A stretch of 64,000 bases of DNA from JBBQXK01 sp038251625 (GCA_038251625.1 JBBSBE010000001.1:1-64000), one strand, 5' to 3'. Counted from the stretch's first letter, positions 42,786 to 52,124 are shown. The notes: generated by a model not told the origin, from the letters alone. Translations and numbers: made by a program.

Positions 42786-43493
42786 TCAGCAGCCGGTGCA
42801 TTTCATAACGACGCCCACGGTCCGCGACAGAATACGCAGATCGGTTCCCAATGACAGCGTAGCCTCGTATTCGCCATCGTACACCGCGCGCGCCGAAAAG
42901 GCCGTCGCATGGCGCCCGGCGGTCTGCCAGAGCCCGGTGATGCCGGGACGCATCAGATAATAGGCCCGGCCGGGATACATCGACTGCTGGCAGGGCATCA
43001 TCGGGCGGGGGCCCACAAGGCTCATCTCGCCCTTCAGAACGTTCCAAAGCTGCGGCAGCTCATCGAGCGACGAGCGGCGAATGAAATGACCGACGCGGGT
43101 GATGCGAGGATCATGGCGCAGCTTTTGCGTCATCTCCCACTCCACGCGGGCGGCGGCGTTGGATTGAAGATACTCGTCCATGCGTGCGTCGGCATCGGGC
43201 ACCATGGACCGCAGCTTCCACATCCGGAAGGAGCGCCCGCCCTTGCCCACGCGAAGCTGGCTGTAGAACGCGGGGCCGCCATCCCTGCGGACGACCAGCG
43301 CGAGACCTGCGATCACGGGCAGGATGACCGGCGCTGCAGCCAGTACGGCGGCCACATCGAACACACGCTTGAAAAACCGCCGGTAGATCCCTTTGGGGGA
43401 GACGATATCCTGCCGGGCGATGGCGCGCGGCCCGACCTGACGGGGACGAGCCGTTTCACCTTCAGGCAGGATTTCGGGAAGTATGATACTCAT
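42786..43493 (-). CDS. ExoY/WbaP-type sugar transferase (polyisoprenyl-phosphate hexose-1-P transferase)
   Basis: A 235-residue priming enzyme. FKRVFDVAAVLAAAPVILPV is the single membrane helix. The catalytic domain contains FRMWKLRSMVPDA, then SLDELPQLWNVLKGEMSLVG and PRPMMP, and GITGLWQTAGR, the conserved blocks of bacterial sugar transferases. It loads the first sugar-1-phosphate onto undecaprenyl phosphate. The length and single TM match the ExoY (short) group. ATG 43493 has GGAG eight bases upstream; the open frame runs six codons further. It is the first gene leftward of a 515-base gap and converges with the wzz-like gene. Confidence 0.92.
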   Translation of the reverse strand: MSIILPEILPEGETARPRQVGPRAIARQDIVSPKGIYRRFFKRVFDVAAVLAAAPVILPVIAGLALVVRRDGGPAFYSQLRVGKGGRSFRMWKLRSMVPDADARMDEYLQSNAAARVEWEMTQKLRHDPRITRVGHFIRRSSLDELPQLWNVLKGEMSLVGPRPMMPCQQSMYPGRAYYLMRPGITGLWQTAGRHATAFSARAVYDGEYEATLSLGTDLRILSRTVGVVMKCTGC

Positions 43494-44008
43494 TGTCGCA
43501 ACTCCGCACACAAAGAACCCAAGAGGCCGGGCAAATTTCGTTCAAATACCGCGCTTGATCGTTCGATTTCCTGCGCGTCCATCAAAAATCCGCTCGACGA
43601 ACGGACCGAAAAAATAGCGATGATCGAGTGTCAACTTTCGCACCCCATGAGATCATTTTACCGGGTAACATGGGCCTTTGGCGACACTTCTCTTCCTGCT
43701 TTCGGACCTATTTACGCCGCGTTTACGATGCTTTCGTCCCGTGATGCGTACTTGCAGAAGATGCGGAAAAGTTTGCTCAACCTTGCGTAGAAATCGACCG
43801 TTCCGCAGAATTGAGCCGCCAGATGCGATTCGCAGATGCCAGCGGCGCGCCGGTCCGGCCCCGATGTCCGGTTCCAGGCAAATTCCGCTTCTTTGGTAAT
43901 TGTTGCCTATGCGGCACAAGTCTGCCCAGAGCGGGCACCTGCGATCCATACCCTTTCGCTCTGGCCACTTCCCGGCGAAGTTCCGATCATCCGGCTGAAA
44001 CTGAAGCG
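43494..44008. other. 515-base intergenic region, relatively AT-rich, no gene recognised
   Basis: This is the longest gene-free stretch in the window, between the flippase 3' end and the ExoY-like start. Base composition is visibly less GC-rich than the surroundings. Open frames crossing it lack any coherent protein pattern. I see scattered TTTACG-like words (43701-43736) and a short palindrome TGCGA-T-TCGCA at 43824-43834, but no tRNA, terminator or recognised operator. It probably holds the ExoY-like promoter and regulatory sites, and may be a decayed gene or a small-RNA locus. Confidence 0.5.
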
Positions 44009-45358
44009 TCAGAGAAGCGCGCGTATCGCCGGCGCGTGCAGCCAGAGCGCCAGAACGATGGCCAATGCCGCGAAGGCGGACCAGATCGCATCGTGCCGCG
44101 CGTCCCACACGCCGAACTTGCGCGCCAGAAGCACGATCAATCCATGCAGCCCGGCCAGCGCCAGCCCCTGCCCCACAAGCGCACCGACCAGACCGCCCAT
44201 CTCGGCGCCAATCAGAAAGGCAGAGGTCTGAACCACGGCCTTAGCCAGCAGCAAAAGGAAAAACCGCCGCGAATCCCCTGCGGCCAATGCGGCCTGATCG
44301 TAGGTCATCCCCAGAACGGCGGGCATTTGCACGCAGGCCACCATCACAAGGATCGGCCCCGCCGCCGCATAGCGCGCATCGTAGAGGAACGCGATCAGCG
44401 CGTCCCCACCCACGGCCAACAATGCGAGCAGTAGCAGCAGAACGCCCGTCATTCCCATCCGCAGCCGCCGGACGCGTGGCGCGTTCGCCGCCTTGGCCCC
44501 CGGCGGATCATCGCGGTAAAGCGGGATCATCACCCGCATCGTCACCGCCCCGCCCAGAAGCCACGGGAACGACGCAAGGAAGTAACCGATATTGTAGACC
44601 CCCAATTGATCGAGCGTAAGGTAAGCGCCCAGGATCAGCCGGTCGCCTTGCGCCAGAAGAAAGCCGCACACGGTTGAAAGCAGGATCCACTTGCCGAAAT
44701 GAACCAGTTCCTTTCCGGCGCCCGGATCCCAGCGAAAGCGGTTTGCGGGGCCGGGCAGACAGGCCATCATCAGCGCAAGCTTGGCCAGCGCCCCCAAAAC
44801 CGACCCTGCAACAAGCGCCCAGACCGATCCGAACACCCAAGCCAGCACCACCATCGCGGCAATGCCGATAGCCTGGCTTGCAAGGTCGAGCAGCGTGACC
44901 CGGCCCAGCAGAAGATGGCGATTGGCGGTGTCGATCCGCGTCGGGTTGAACCCCGCAATCAGCAGCGCCACGGCGGCAGCGGGCAAGAGGCCCCGCAGAT
45001 CGGGCGCCGCGTAAAAGTCCGCAATCGGCAAGGCCAGCGCGCTTGCAAGCGCCCAGAGGACTGCACCGCGCGCTACGGCGAGCGTCCAGGCCGTATTCAG
45101 GAAATCCGGGTCATCCCCGCGCGGGCTGCGCGAGATGGCAGGGCCAAGTCCCACGTCGGAAAACATCTGCAGCCCGACAAGCACCACCGACACAAGGGCC
45201 ATCAGACCGAACGCCTCGGGGAACAAAAGCCGCGCGAGTATCAGGTTCGAGGCAAGCCGTAGCCCCTGCGACAGCGCATAGCCACCTGCCGTGATCGCCG
45301 AACCACGCAGCGCGCGGGCGAAAAGCGGCGACGGCGCCAGACGCCCGGTGTTCGACAT
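44009..45358 (-). CDS. Oligosaccharide flippase (Wzx/PST family)
   Basis: A 449-residue membrane protein with about 12-14 hydrophobic helices. The N-terminus RGSAITAGGYALSQGLRLAS followed by LILARLLFPEAFGLMAL is the standard start of Wzx/MOP-type polysaccharide exporters ('LARLL.PE.FG'). FSDVGLGPAISRS and the mid-protein QGDRLILGAYLTLDQLGVYN are also family blocks. It moves lipid-linked repeat units across the inner membrane. A longer gene-free gap lies downstream of it. The polymerase-like gene at 36854 and the co-polymerase at 41331 would complete a Wzx/Wzy pathway. Confidence 0.88.
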   Translation of the reverse strand: MSNTGRLAPSPLFARALRGSAITAGGYALSQGLRLASNLILARLLFPEAFGLMALVSVVLVGLQMFSDVGLGPAISRSPRGDDPDFLNTAWTLAVARGAVLWALASALALPIADFYAAPDLRGLLPAAAVALLIAGFNPTRIDTANRHLLLGRVTLLDLASQAIGIAAMVVLAWVFGSVWALVAGSVLGALAKLALMMACLPGPANRFRWDPGAGKELVHFGKWILLSTVCGFLLAQGDRLILGAYLTLDQLGVYNIGYFLASFPWLLGGAVTMRVMIPLYRDDPPGAKAANAPRVRRLRMGMTGVLLLLLALLAVGGDALIAFLYDARYAAAGPILVMVACVQMPAVLGMTYDQAALAAGDSRRFFLLLLAKAVVQTSAFLIGAEMGGLVGALVGQGLALAGLHGLIVLLARKFGVWDARHDAIWSAFAALAIVLALWLHAPAIRALL

Positions 45359-45474
45359 CGCGCCCTCCTGATCGGCGCCGCGACCCTATGGGCGCGGGCT
45401 GGGGCGGTCAATCGCGGCCATTGCATCGGCGGGCGGCGCAAAGGATGCTTGCCCCGCAGAAAAAGGATGCCGCT

Positions 45475-46692
45475 GTGACGCTTGGCTATCTGGTCAACAC
45501 CTATCCCCGTGCCTCGCACACCTTCATCCGGCGCGAGATTGCGGCAATCGAGGCGGCGGGGATGCCGGTGCATCGCTTTGCCATGCGGTCGGACCGGGCG
45601 GCTCTGGTGGAAGCGGCCGACTGCGCGGAAGATGCGCGCACCGAACATGTGCTGGAGGCTGGGGCGGCTGCGTTGGTCCGCGCGGGGCTGTGGGCAGCGG
45701 CGCGCCCGGGCGCGCTTGCGCGTGCCTTCGCTTTGGCGCTGCGGATGGGGGCTGCGGGGGCTGGGGGTGGGTCGGGCACCGGCGGGCGGTTGCGGCACAT
45801 GATCTATCTGGTCGAGGCCGCCTATATCGCTCGGCGGGCGCACCTGTTGGGGATCACCCATATCCACGCGCATTTCGGCACGAACTCGGCCAGCGTCGCG
45901 CTTCTGGCGTCGGCGCTTGGTGGCCCCGGCTACAGCTTCACCGCGCATGGGCCGGAGGAATTCGACGCCCCCGCCGCGCTGTCCTTGGGGCTGAAATGCG
46001 CAAAGGCGCGGTTCGTCATCGCGATCTCCAGCTTCGGGCGCAGCCAGCTTTGCCGCTGGGCGCCGGTTGAGGCGTGGCCGCGCATCAGGGTCGTGCATTG
46101 CGGCATCGACCCGGCGGCGTTTCCTTCACCCACCCCGCTGCCGCAAGGTGGGCCGCATCTGGTGGCCATCGGGCGGCTGGCCGAACAAAAGGGCTTTGGC
46201 CTGCTGATGGAGGCGATGGCGCTGGCCGCACCGCACCTGCCGGGCCTGCGGCTGACGCTGGTCGGCGATGGCCCGATGCGGGCGGCGCTGGAAGTGCAGG
46301 CAAAGCGGGCCGCGCCGGGACAGATCACCTTTGTCGGCTGGCAGGATGAGGCGGGCGTACGCGCGGCGCTGGCGGGGGCTCAGGCGCTGGTGCTGCCATC
46401 CTTTGCCGAAGGGTTGCCGGTGGTGGTGATGGAGGCAATGGCGGCGGGGCGCCCGGTGATCGCGACGGCCATCGCAGGTGTGCCGGAACTGGTGCTGCCG
46501 GGGATCACCGGCTGGCTGGTGCCTGCGGGCGATGCGGGCGCCTTTGCCGCCGCCATCGCAGACTTGGCCGCCACTGCGCCCGAACCTTTGGCCGCGATGG
46601 GCATCGCGGGTCGTGCCCGGGTGATGGAGCGGCATGACATCCACTGCGAAGCCGCAAAACTGGTGGCGCTTTTGCGCGCTGCCGGAGCCTAG
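45475..46692 (+). CDS. GT4-family glycosyltransferase (WcaL-like)
   Basis: A 405-residue GT-B transferase related to the one at 3327-4565. It begins LGYLVNTYPRASHTFIRREI ('YPRxSxTFI'), has YSFTAHGPEEFDAP in the acceptor domain and LVAIGRLAEQKGFGLLMEAM. FAEGLPVVVMEAMAAGRPVI is the E-x7-E donor site. The start is set at GTG 45475 because AAGGA lies seven bases upstream; ATG 45445 and an open frame to 45388 are possible alternatives. It converges with the GT2 gene by a four-base overlap. Probably adds a hexose to the lipid-linked repeat. Confidence 0.83.
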   Translation: MTLGYLVNTYPRASHTFIRREIAAIEAAGMPVHRFAMRSDRAALVEAADCAEDARTEHVLEAGAAALVRAGLWAAARPGALARAFALALRMGAAGAGGGSGTGGRLRHMIYLVEAAYIARRAHLLGITHIHAHFGTNSASVALLASALGGPGYSFTAHGPEEFDAPAALSLGLKCAKARFVIAISSFGRSQLCRWAPVEAWPRIRVVHCGIDPAAFPSPTPLPQGGPHLVAIGRLAEQKGFGLLMEAMALAAPHLPGLRLTLVGDGPMRAALEVQAKRAAPGQITFVGWQDEAGVRAALAGAQALVLPSFAEGLPVVVMEAMAAGRPVIATAIAGVPELVLPGITGWLVPAGDAGAFAAAIADLAATAPEPLAAMGIAGRARVMERHDIHCEAAKLVALLRAAGA

Positions 46693-47522
46693 CGCCCCCG
46701 GACCCATCCCCGGCGCCCGGGGAGAAGGCGCACAGCCAACGTGACCAAAGCATAGACCCCGAAGCCAGCGGGGTCTTTCACCGCCAGTTGCGCCAGACGC
46801 CAGCGCCCCACGCGCGGCTTGGCTTCGCGCGTCATCAACGATGGGTGCAGCGCGGCAATCTCTGCCACCCCGCTATCCTGCCTGCGCCGCACGCGGACAA
46901 GGGCTGCAAACCCCTCGACCATTGGCCAATCGTAGGTGCCGGGACATTCCAGCCGCTCGCCCGGTTCGAATTGCAACCGCACGAAGGTATCGTCCGAAAT
47001 GATCCCCGGAAACGCGCCCCATCGCGCCCGACCGGCCGCGTTCACAGCGAAAAGGCCAAAGCCGGGCGCGGGCGTCGCATAGAACGGCAACCGCATCCAG
47101 AACCGGGCATAGGCCCGCGTGATCCCGCTTGCCGCGCGGGGCAGCATGGGGCGGCCCGTTGCATAGAGGGGCGCAAGCGGCTGCAGCGACAAGGCCAACT
47201 GCGCCATCAGGGGCGGGCTGACGCGCACATCGGCATCAAGGTAGGCGCGTATCTCGCCCCGCGCCTCAGCCTCCCCGCGGTTCAGCGCACCGGGTTTGCT
47301 GCCGACGGCCAGTTCGATGACCGAAAGCTGCCAACCTTGTGCCTTTGCTTCTGCCGCCATGGCGCGCGCGCGGTCGGCGGTGTCGTCGTGGCAGCCATTG
47401 GCCACAACGATGGCCTCGGCCCCGCCCGGAACCGGATCGGATGCAAAAAGGGCGGCAAGGCAGCGGCCGATCCAACCCGCCTCATTCGAGGCGGGGATGA
47501 TCACGCTCAGCATCCCGCGCAT
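46689..47522 (-). CDS. GT2-family glycosyltransferase
   Basis: A 277-residue GT-A transferase. LSVIIPASNEAGWIGRCLAA is the GT2 start, VANGCHDDTADRARAMA the second strand and RAYLDADVRVSPPLM the DXD (DAD). PGIISDDTFVRLQF supplies the catalytic acidic pair. A C-terminal hydrophobic stretch (GVYALVTLAVRLLPG) may associate with the membrane. The start ATG 47522 lies inside the end of the SGNH/GH-like gene (16-base overlap; ATG 47513 is an alternative), which points to translational coupling with that gene. Confidence 0.83.
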   Translation of the reverse strand: MRGMLSVIIPASNEAGWIGRCLAALFASDPVPGGAEAIVVANGCHDDTADRARAMAAEAKAQGWQLSVIELAVGSKPGALNRGEAEARGEIRAYLDADVRVSPPLMAQLALSLQPLAPLYATGRPMLPRAASGITRAYARFWMRLPFYATPAPGFGLFAVNAAGRARWGAFPGIISDDTFVRLQFEPGERLECPGTYDWPMVEGFAALVRVRRRQDSGVAEIAALHPSLMTREAKPRVGRWRLAQLAVKDPAGFGVYALVTLAVRLLPGRRGWVRGR

Positions 47523-49975
47523 CCCCTGGCAAGGCTTTGCCAGCGCGGATTATCATCGCCCAAGTGCCGCAGGGCGCCCCAACTGCCCCATTTCGTGGGG
47601 GTACCGACGTCGACGAACGCGTTGAAGGGCGCATCGGTCATTCCGGCCCAATCGGCCAGCAGACGGTCGTAGAGGGCGCCCATCGCAGGCGCATAGTTCA
47701 GGTGGGTGAAGAAGGCCGTCAGCTCGGGATCGTCGGCGACCGGGCCGATGCCCACCACATGCGTGCCGCCCTCGTACATCACAAGGCGCAGCCCCGCCGT
47801 TTGTGCCGCCGCCTTGTGATGGGGCCAGATCGCGCCCGAAAGTGCGATAAGCGTATCCTGTGGCGTGCCTGTCACGCTGCCATCGGCCAGTTCGCGGGCC
47901 GCAAGCGCCACGGCATCATCAAAACGGTGCGCACCAAGGAAAGCCGCCCGTGCGGCGCCCGTTAGCCCCGCTGAATCGGCACGTGCCTCTGCGGCAACCA
48001 GAGAGGCCGCCAGCCAAGCTTTGACCAGCGGCGCCTTTTCGGGCGTGCCAAGGCTTGCCGCGAAATAGCCGGTCACGGCATAGGCATCGAATGACAGACG
48101 CGGCGCGGGGCGCCCCTCTGCCAGCACCAGCGGGGCATTCAGGATCTGGTCTTCCAGCCCCAGCCACCCCGTCTGGGTCGAAATCACGCGGGTCAACCGG
48201 GTGGGTGCGTCGGCACCATAGACAGCAGCCCAGATATCCGCCACTTCGGCGGCGCGCAGGGCATAGGCCTGCACCCAGGCATCCTTCGCACCCCAACGTG
48301 TCTGCGCCGCCGCATCGGCCCAGCGCGCCTGACCGAACTGCCAGTTCCAGACCTCGTTGGAAAATTCCACGCTGGCACGCAGGCCGGGTGCCAACCCATC
48401 ATGCGACACCATTGCGAGATCGCGCACCAGCGCATCTTCGGCCAGATGGGGGATCGTGAACCAGGGATCGGCACCAAGGCGGTTTGCCAGCGCCACCATC
48501 ACCTCCATCGGTGCGCCGTGCAGGGCATAGGTGAAATCGCCGGGCAGGGGGCGGTCGACGGCGCGGGCGAGCGTGGCATTGTTGGTGGCCATCCAATCCA
48601 TGAAGCGCACGCCCCGCACACCCTGCAACCGCGCCAGCCAATCGGGGTTGAACACCTGGCCCGCTGCCAACGCAGCCGCGCGATCCGCGCGCACCAGAAC
48701 AAGATCGCGGATCGGATCGGCGGAATCGAGCGCTGTCAGCGTCACGATCACCGATCCCGGTCCGGGGATGTAGTCGAACGTGATGCGCCCCGGGGCCTGA
48801 TCCTGCCGCGCCGCGCGGCCCTCAAGGCGCAGATCGCCCTTGCCCGTCCATGTCAGCACGTAGCGCCCCGCAACGCCGCCCGCACTGGTTGGCAGATCGG
48901 TCAGCACAAGGGTGGAAAGGCCCGCGGCCCCCGCAGGAATGGACTGCGGCCAACCGTGGGCATCCACGTGGCCCGCCACCTGAAGGTCGGCAAATTCCCA
49001 TCCGCCCCACTGACCGGGCTTGTGGCCGATCCAGGGCCGGGCAGTCTTCATCACGTTCAGAAAGGGTTGTTGCGCCGACCAGTCGGCAATGCCCGCAAGG
49101 CCAAGGGATAGGTTGCGATTGGTGATGGCGGTCAGCGCAGGGCGAGTTGGGGCAACGGGCGCGGCGATCATATCCGTGGCAGGCTGCGCCTCGACCGCCT
49201 GTCGGGCCAAGCGTTGCAGGACCGCCGCCATCTCGGGCGATACAATGGATGTGCGATCGCGCCATAGCCGCCCGAGCCTTGGCGGCAGCCCCTCGGGCGT
49301 CTTGCCGGTGATCGCGGCCATCTGCACCAGCGCCACGAAGTAAAGGCCCCGTCCATTGAGGTGAATATCGTCGTCGAAGAAATCGGCAATGCCGCTTGCA
49401 CCCGGCACCTCGCCCCGCGCGACGGCATCGGCCAGAAGCCCCATCGCCTGACCCGCCGGGATCAGCCGGGCGGGCGGCGCATCCTGGGGCCGCAAGGCAT
49501 TGGCGGCGGCGACCAGCGATTGCCAGCGTGGCAGGTCGTCCGCCAGCCGTTCGCGCCACGGCAGGCGCGCGCCCGGATCGTCGGGTATCAGGGAGCCGGG
49601 GCCGCTCTGCAGGCTCGCCCATGTTTCATAAAGGAACACTTCTGTCGCGGGGTTCGCGCCCCAGGCTGCGCCAGCCCAATCGGCCACCGCCCCTGCGCTG
49701 TCGTTCCATTCGATCTGCGCCGCCAGCGGCTGCGCCTCTGTCAGGATCAACACATCGGTCTGGCCCAGCGCAAGCTCTGCACGTGCGTTCACGCCTTCGG
49801 CCTCGGCGCCATGATCCCAGTTCCATTGCAGTGGCGCGCCGTTGATGACCTGCGCCGCGACCGTGCCGGCCACCCCTGCTGCGGCCATCGCCGCCTCGGT
49901 CATGCCCGGCAGGTCGGGGCCGACAAGGCTGTGGCCGACCATCAGCACCTTTGCCATCAGCGTCAGGTAGGACAT
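47507..49975 (-). CDS. Large SGNH-fold protein with glycoside-hydrolase-like C-terminal region
   Basis: An 822-residue protein of no established function. N-terminal part (about 7-245): MVGHSLVGPDLPGM (nucleophile-position Ser16), FLYETWA, RLIPAGQAMG and DDDIHLNGRG (Asp202/His205, the DxxH block), a pattern of SGNH-type esterases/acyltransferases. C-terminal part (about 285-800): ASVEFSNEVWNWQFGQARWA and RLVMYEGGTHVVG. The NE pair and a later Glu resemble the acid/base and nucleophile glutamates of clan GH-A glycosidases; this is inference. No signal peptide is evident. The first half is paralogous to the neighbouring 49994-50965 product. A bifunctional deacylase-glycosidase acting on the locally made polysaccharide is plausible. 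Confidence 0.65.
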   Translation of the reverse strand: MSYLTLMAKVLMVGHSLVGPDLPGMTEAAMAAAGVAGTVAAQVINGAPLQWNWDHGAEAEGVNARAELALGQTDVLILTEAQPLAAQIEWNDSAGAVADWAGAAWGANPATEVFLYETWASLQSGPGSLIPDDPGARLPWRERLADDLPRWQSLVAAANALRPQDAPPARLIPAGQAMGLLADAVARGEVPGASGIADFFDDDIHLNGRGLYFVALVQMAAITGKTPEGLPPRLGRLWRDRTSIVSPEMAAVLQRLARQAVEAQPATDMIAAPVAPTRPALTAITNRNLSLGLAGIADWSAQQPFLNVMKTARPWIGHKPGQWGGWEFADLQVAGHVDAHGWPQSIPAGAAGLSTLVLTDLPTSAGGVAGRYVLTWTGKGDLRLEGRAARQDQAPGRITFDYIPGPGSVIVTLTALDSADPIRDLVLVRADRAAALAAGQVFNPDWLARLQGVRGVRFMDWMATNNATLARAVDRPLPGDFTYALHGAPMEVMVALANRLGADPWFTIPHLAEDALVRDLAMVSHDGLAPGLRASVEFSNEVWNWQFGQARWADAAAQTRWGAKDAWVQAYALRAAEVADIWAAVYGADAPTRLTRVISTQTGWLGLEDQILNAPLVLAEGRPAPRLSFDAYAVTGYFAASLGTPEKAPLVKAWLAASLVAAEARADSAGLTGAARAAFLGAHRFDDAVALAARELADGSVTGTPQDTLIALSGAIWPHHKAAAQTAGLRLVMYEGGTHVVGIGPVADDPELTAFFTHLNYAPAMGALYDRLLADWAGMTDAPFNAFVDVGTPTKWGSWGALRHLGDDNPRWQSLARGCAGC

Positions 49976-49977
49976 CA

Positions 49978-49999
49978 GCCTCCCCTTCGGGGCTCAGGC
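49978..49999 (-). promoter_or_regulatory. Hairpin covering the ribosome site of the large SGNH gene
   Basis: On the mRNA, GCCT-GAG-CCCC-GAA-GGGG-AGGC can fold (4+4 bp stem, GAG bulge, GAA loop). It includes the TGA stop of the upstream SGNH gene (49996-49994) and hides the GGGGAGG ribosome site of the next gene. Ribosomes finishing the upstream gene would open it, giving translational coupling. Confidence 0.45.
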
Positions 50000-50965
50000 C
50001 CCGGCGACGGGGGCAATTCCGCTGGCAGGATACGTGCTTACGGCCTGCCAGACCAGCCGCTGCACCGCCGAAAGGGAGGCTTCTGGCAGCCGCGTCGCGG
50101 CGCTGCCGTCTGCCCGGCGCAAGGCGGCGGGCAACCCTTCGGGCGAGCGGTGGTAGAGTGCTGCGAAATGCGCATAAGCCACCACAGCGGCGCCCAGATC
50201 GCCAAGGTGGATCGGGTCTGCGGTGCCCTCGGGCGTCAGGGCGAAGAGGTCATGCCGCGCGTGGATGCCCGGCAATTGCCCCGCCTCGGCGGCGCGCACC
50301 ACGGCGGCCAGCGCCTGCCCCGCCGGGATCACATGGATCGTGCCAACCCCCGCTTCGGCCATCGCGGGACGCAGCAGATCGTCCTCCCAATGGCGGGGAA
50401 GATCGCGCGCGATCCGGGTCAACCAGCCTTCGGGATCGTCCTGTCTGTGCCAGGTTTCATAAAGGTACACGCGCACATCCGGGTTGCCCGCATGCGCCGC
50501 CCGCGCCCATTGCGCCAGATAATGCGCGCTGTCGTGCCAGCGGATCGCATCGCGCAGGTCCACCATCTCGGTCAGCACCACCGCGTCATAGGCGCCAGAG
50601 GCCAACGCCCCAAAGGCGTCGCGGTGGGCGGGATGGGCGTTTTCGACCGCAAAGCCGGGCACCGGCGCGTCCGGTTCCCAGTGCTGGCGAAGCGACGCGC
50701 CCCAGCCAAGCTGACTGGCATGATGATGCGCCGGATATCCCGCTGCCGCAGCCAGTTGCGCCAGCATCGCGGGCATGTCGCGGCCCACAAGACTGTGGCC
50801 GAGGTGGTAGACGGAAAGCGCCCGTTCCGGCGCAGGCAAAGGCGTCGCATATCGCGCCGCGAATGCGTCGGCGCCAAGCCTTTGCCGGGGCCGCAGCGAC
50901 CATCCCCCAGCGGCAAGCGCGCCCAGACCCGCGATGCCCAGCACCCCACGACGCCGCCACGCCAT
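49994..50965 (-). CDS. Secreted SGNH-fold protein (putative esterase/acetyltransferase)
   Basis: A 323-residue protein. The N-terminus RRRGVLGIAGLGALAAGG is a twin-arginine-like signal or anchor. The body parallels the N-terminal domain of the 47507-49975 product block by block: YHLGHSLVGRDMPAM (Ser58), VYLYETWHRQDDPEG, HVIPAGQALAAVV, then ADPIHLGDLG (DxxH) and YHRSPEGLPAAL. The Ser and DxxH residues expected of an SGNH hydrolase are therefore present in both. ATG 50965 has GGGGGAA upstream. Likely periplasmic; a role in adding or removing acyl groups on the surface polysaccharide is inferred only from location. Confidence 0.68.
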   Translation of the reverse strand: MAWRRRGVLGIAGLGALAAGGWSLRPRQRLGADAFAARYATPLPAPERALSVYHLGHSLVGRDMPAMLAQLAAAAGYPAHHHASQLGWGASLRQHWEPDAPVPGFAVENAHPAHRDAFGALASGAYDAVVLTEMVDLRDAIRWHDSAHYLAQWARAAHAGNPDVRVYLYETWHRQDDPEGWLTRIARDLPRHWEDDLLRPAMAEAGVGTIHVIPAGQALAAVVRAAEAGQLPGIHARHDLFALTPEGTADPIHLGDLGAAVVAYAHFAALYHRSPEGLPAALRRADGSAATRLPEASLSAVQRLVWQAVSTYPASGIAPVAGA

Positions 50966-51074
50966 ACGCTTCCCCCTGTAAACTGCATTGTAATCTGGTA
51001 TCCCGAAGCCGCCACGCCAAGCGGGCGAGCCGGAAAACCACTGTTTCCCCGTGGGGAAATCACAAGGACACGCG

Positions 51075-52124
51075 ATGACGCATTTGTGGCTGCGCGCCGA
51101 GCAGCGCGCGAACGAGGAACGGGTGGGCCTGATGCCCGATGGCGCAGCCGCGCTGATCGCGGCGGGCTTGCAGGTGACGGTGGAGGAAAGCCCGGTGCGT
51201 GCCGTACCGCTGGCCGGGTACCGAAACGCCGGTTGCGCCATCGCGCCAGCGGGCAGTTGGCCCGATGCCCCGCACGATGCGATCATCTTCGGCCTGAAGG
51301 AGCTGCCCGAGGATGGCACGCCCCTGCCGCACCGCCACATCATGTTCGGCCATGCCTTCAAGGGCCAGCCCGCGGGGCAGGTGCTTTTGCGCCGTTTCAT
51401 GGCCGGGGGCGGGGCGCTTTACGATCTGGAATATCTGGTCGACGATGGCGGGCGCCGGGTGGCGGCTTTCGGCTATTGGGCGGGCTATGCGGGGGCGGCG
51501 GTCAGCCTCAAGGCCTATGCCGCACAAGCGCGGGGCGGGATCTGCGGCCCGGTCGGCACATATTCCGGGCGCGGGGCGCTGCTGGCAGATCTGCGGGCCG
51601 AACTTGCAGGCTTTGGCGCCCCCCGCGTGATCGTCATCGGGGCCCTTGGGCGCGTCGGCACTGGGGCGGCGGATCTGTGCACGGCGATGGGCCTGCAAGT
51701 TACGCGTTGGGATATGGCCGAGACGGCGCATGGCGGGCCCTACCCCGAAGTGCTGGCGCATGAGATTTTCCTCAATTGCATCCTTGCCCGGCCCGGCTGC
51801 CCGGTCTTCGTGCCTGCTTCGGTGCGGGATGCGCCACGCAACCTGCGGGTGATCGGCGATATCGCCTGCGACCCCACATCCGATTTCTCGCCCGTCAAGG
51901 TGTATGACCGCGTGACGGACTGGAAGGCCCCCGCGCTGCGCGTGGCCGGGGCACCACCGCTTGACGTGATGGCCATCGACAATCTGCCCTCGCTTCTGCC
52001 AGCCGAATCGAGCGAGGATTACGCAGGCCAGCTTCTGCCGTCGCTGCTTTCGCTGACCAACCTGAACGCTGGCGTCTGGGGCCGCGCGCGGGCCACCTAT
52101 GACAGCCAGATCGCCACGCTTTGA
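51075..52124 (+). CDS. Saccharopine dehydrogenase, lysine-forming type (LYS1-like)
   Basis: A 349-residue protein. It starts LWLRAEQRANEERVGLMPDG, with the Ala-dehydrogenase/saccharopine-dehydrogenase N-terminal 'R.E....E.R..L.P.....L' pattern. VIVIGALGRVGTGAADLC is the NAD-binding glycine loop. FGHAFKGQPAGQVLL resembles the 'FGHCYKGQ' segment of yeast-type LYS1. It would interconvert saccharopine with lysine and 2-oxoglutarate (NAD+). Directly followed, after a short spacer with AAGGAGG, by the glutamate-forming partner, so the pair most likely degrades lysine to aminoadipate semialdehyde. Confidence 0.85.
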   Translation: MTHLWLRAEQRANEERVGLMPDGAAALIAAGLQVTVEESPVRAVPLAGYRNAGCAIAPAGSWPDAPHDAIIFGLKELPEDGTPLPHRHIMFGHAFKGQPAGQVLLRRFMAGGGALYDLEYLVDDGGRRVAAFGYWAGYAGAAVSLKAYAAQARGGICGPVGTYSGRGALLADLRAELAGFGAPRVIVIGALGRVGTGAADLCTAMGLQVTRWDMAETAHGGPYPEVLAHEIFLNCILARPGCPVFVPASVRDAPRNLRVIGDIACDPTSDFSPVKVYDRVTDWKAPALRVAGAPPLDVMAIDNLPSLLPAESSEDYAGQLLPSLLSLTNLNAGVWGRARATYDSQIATL

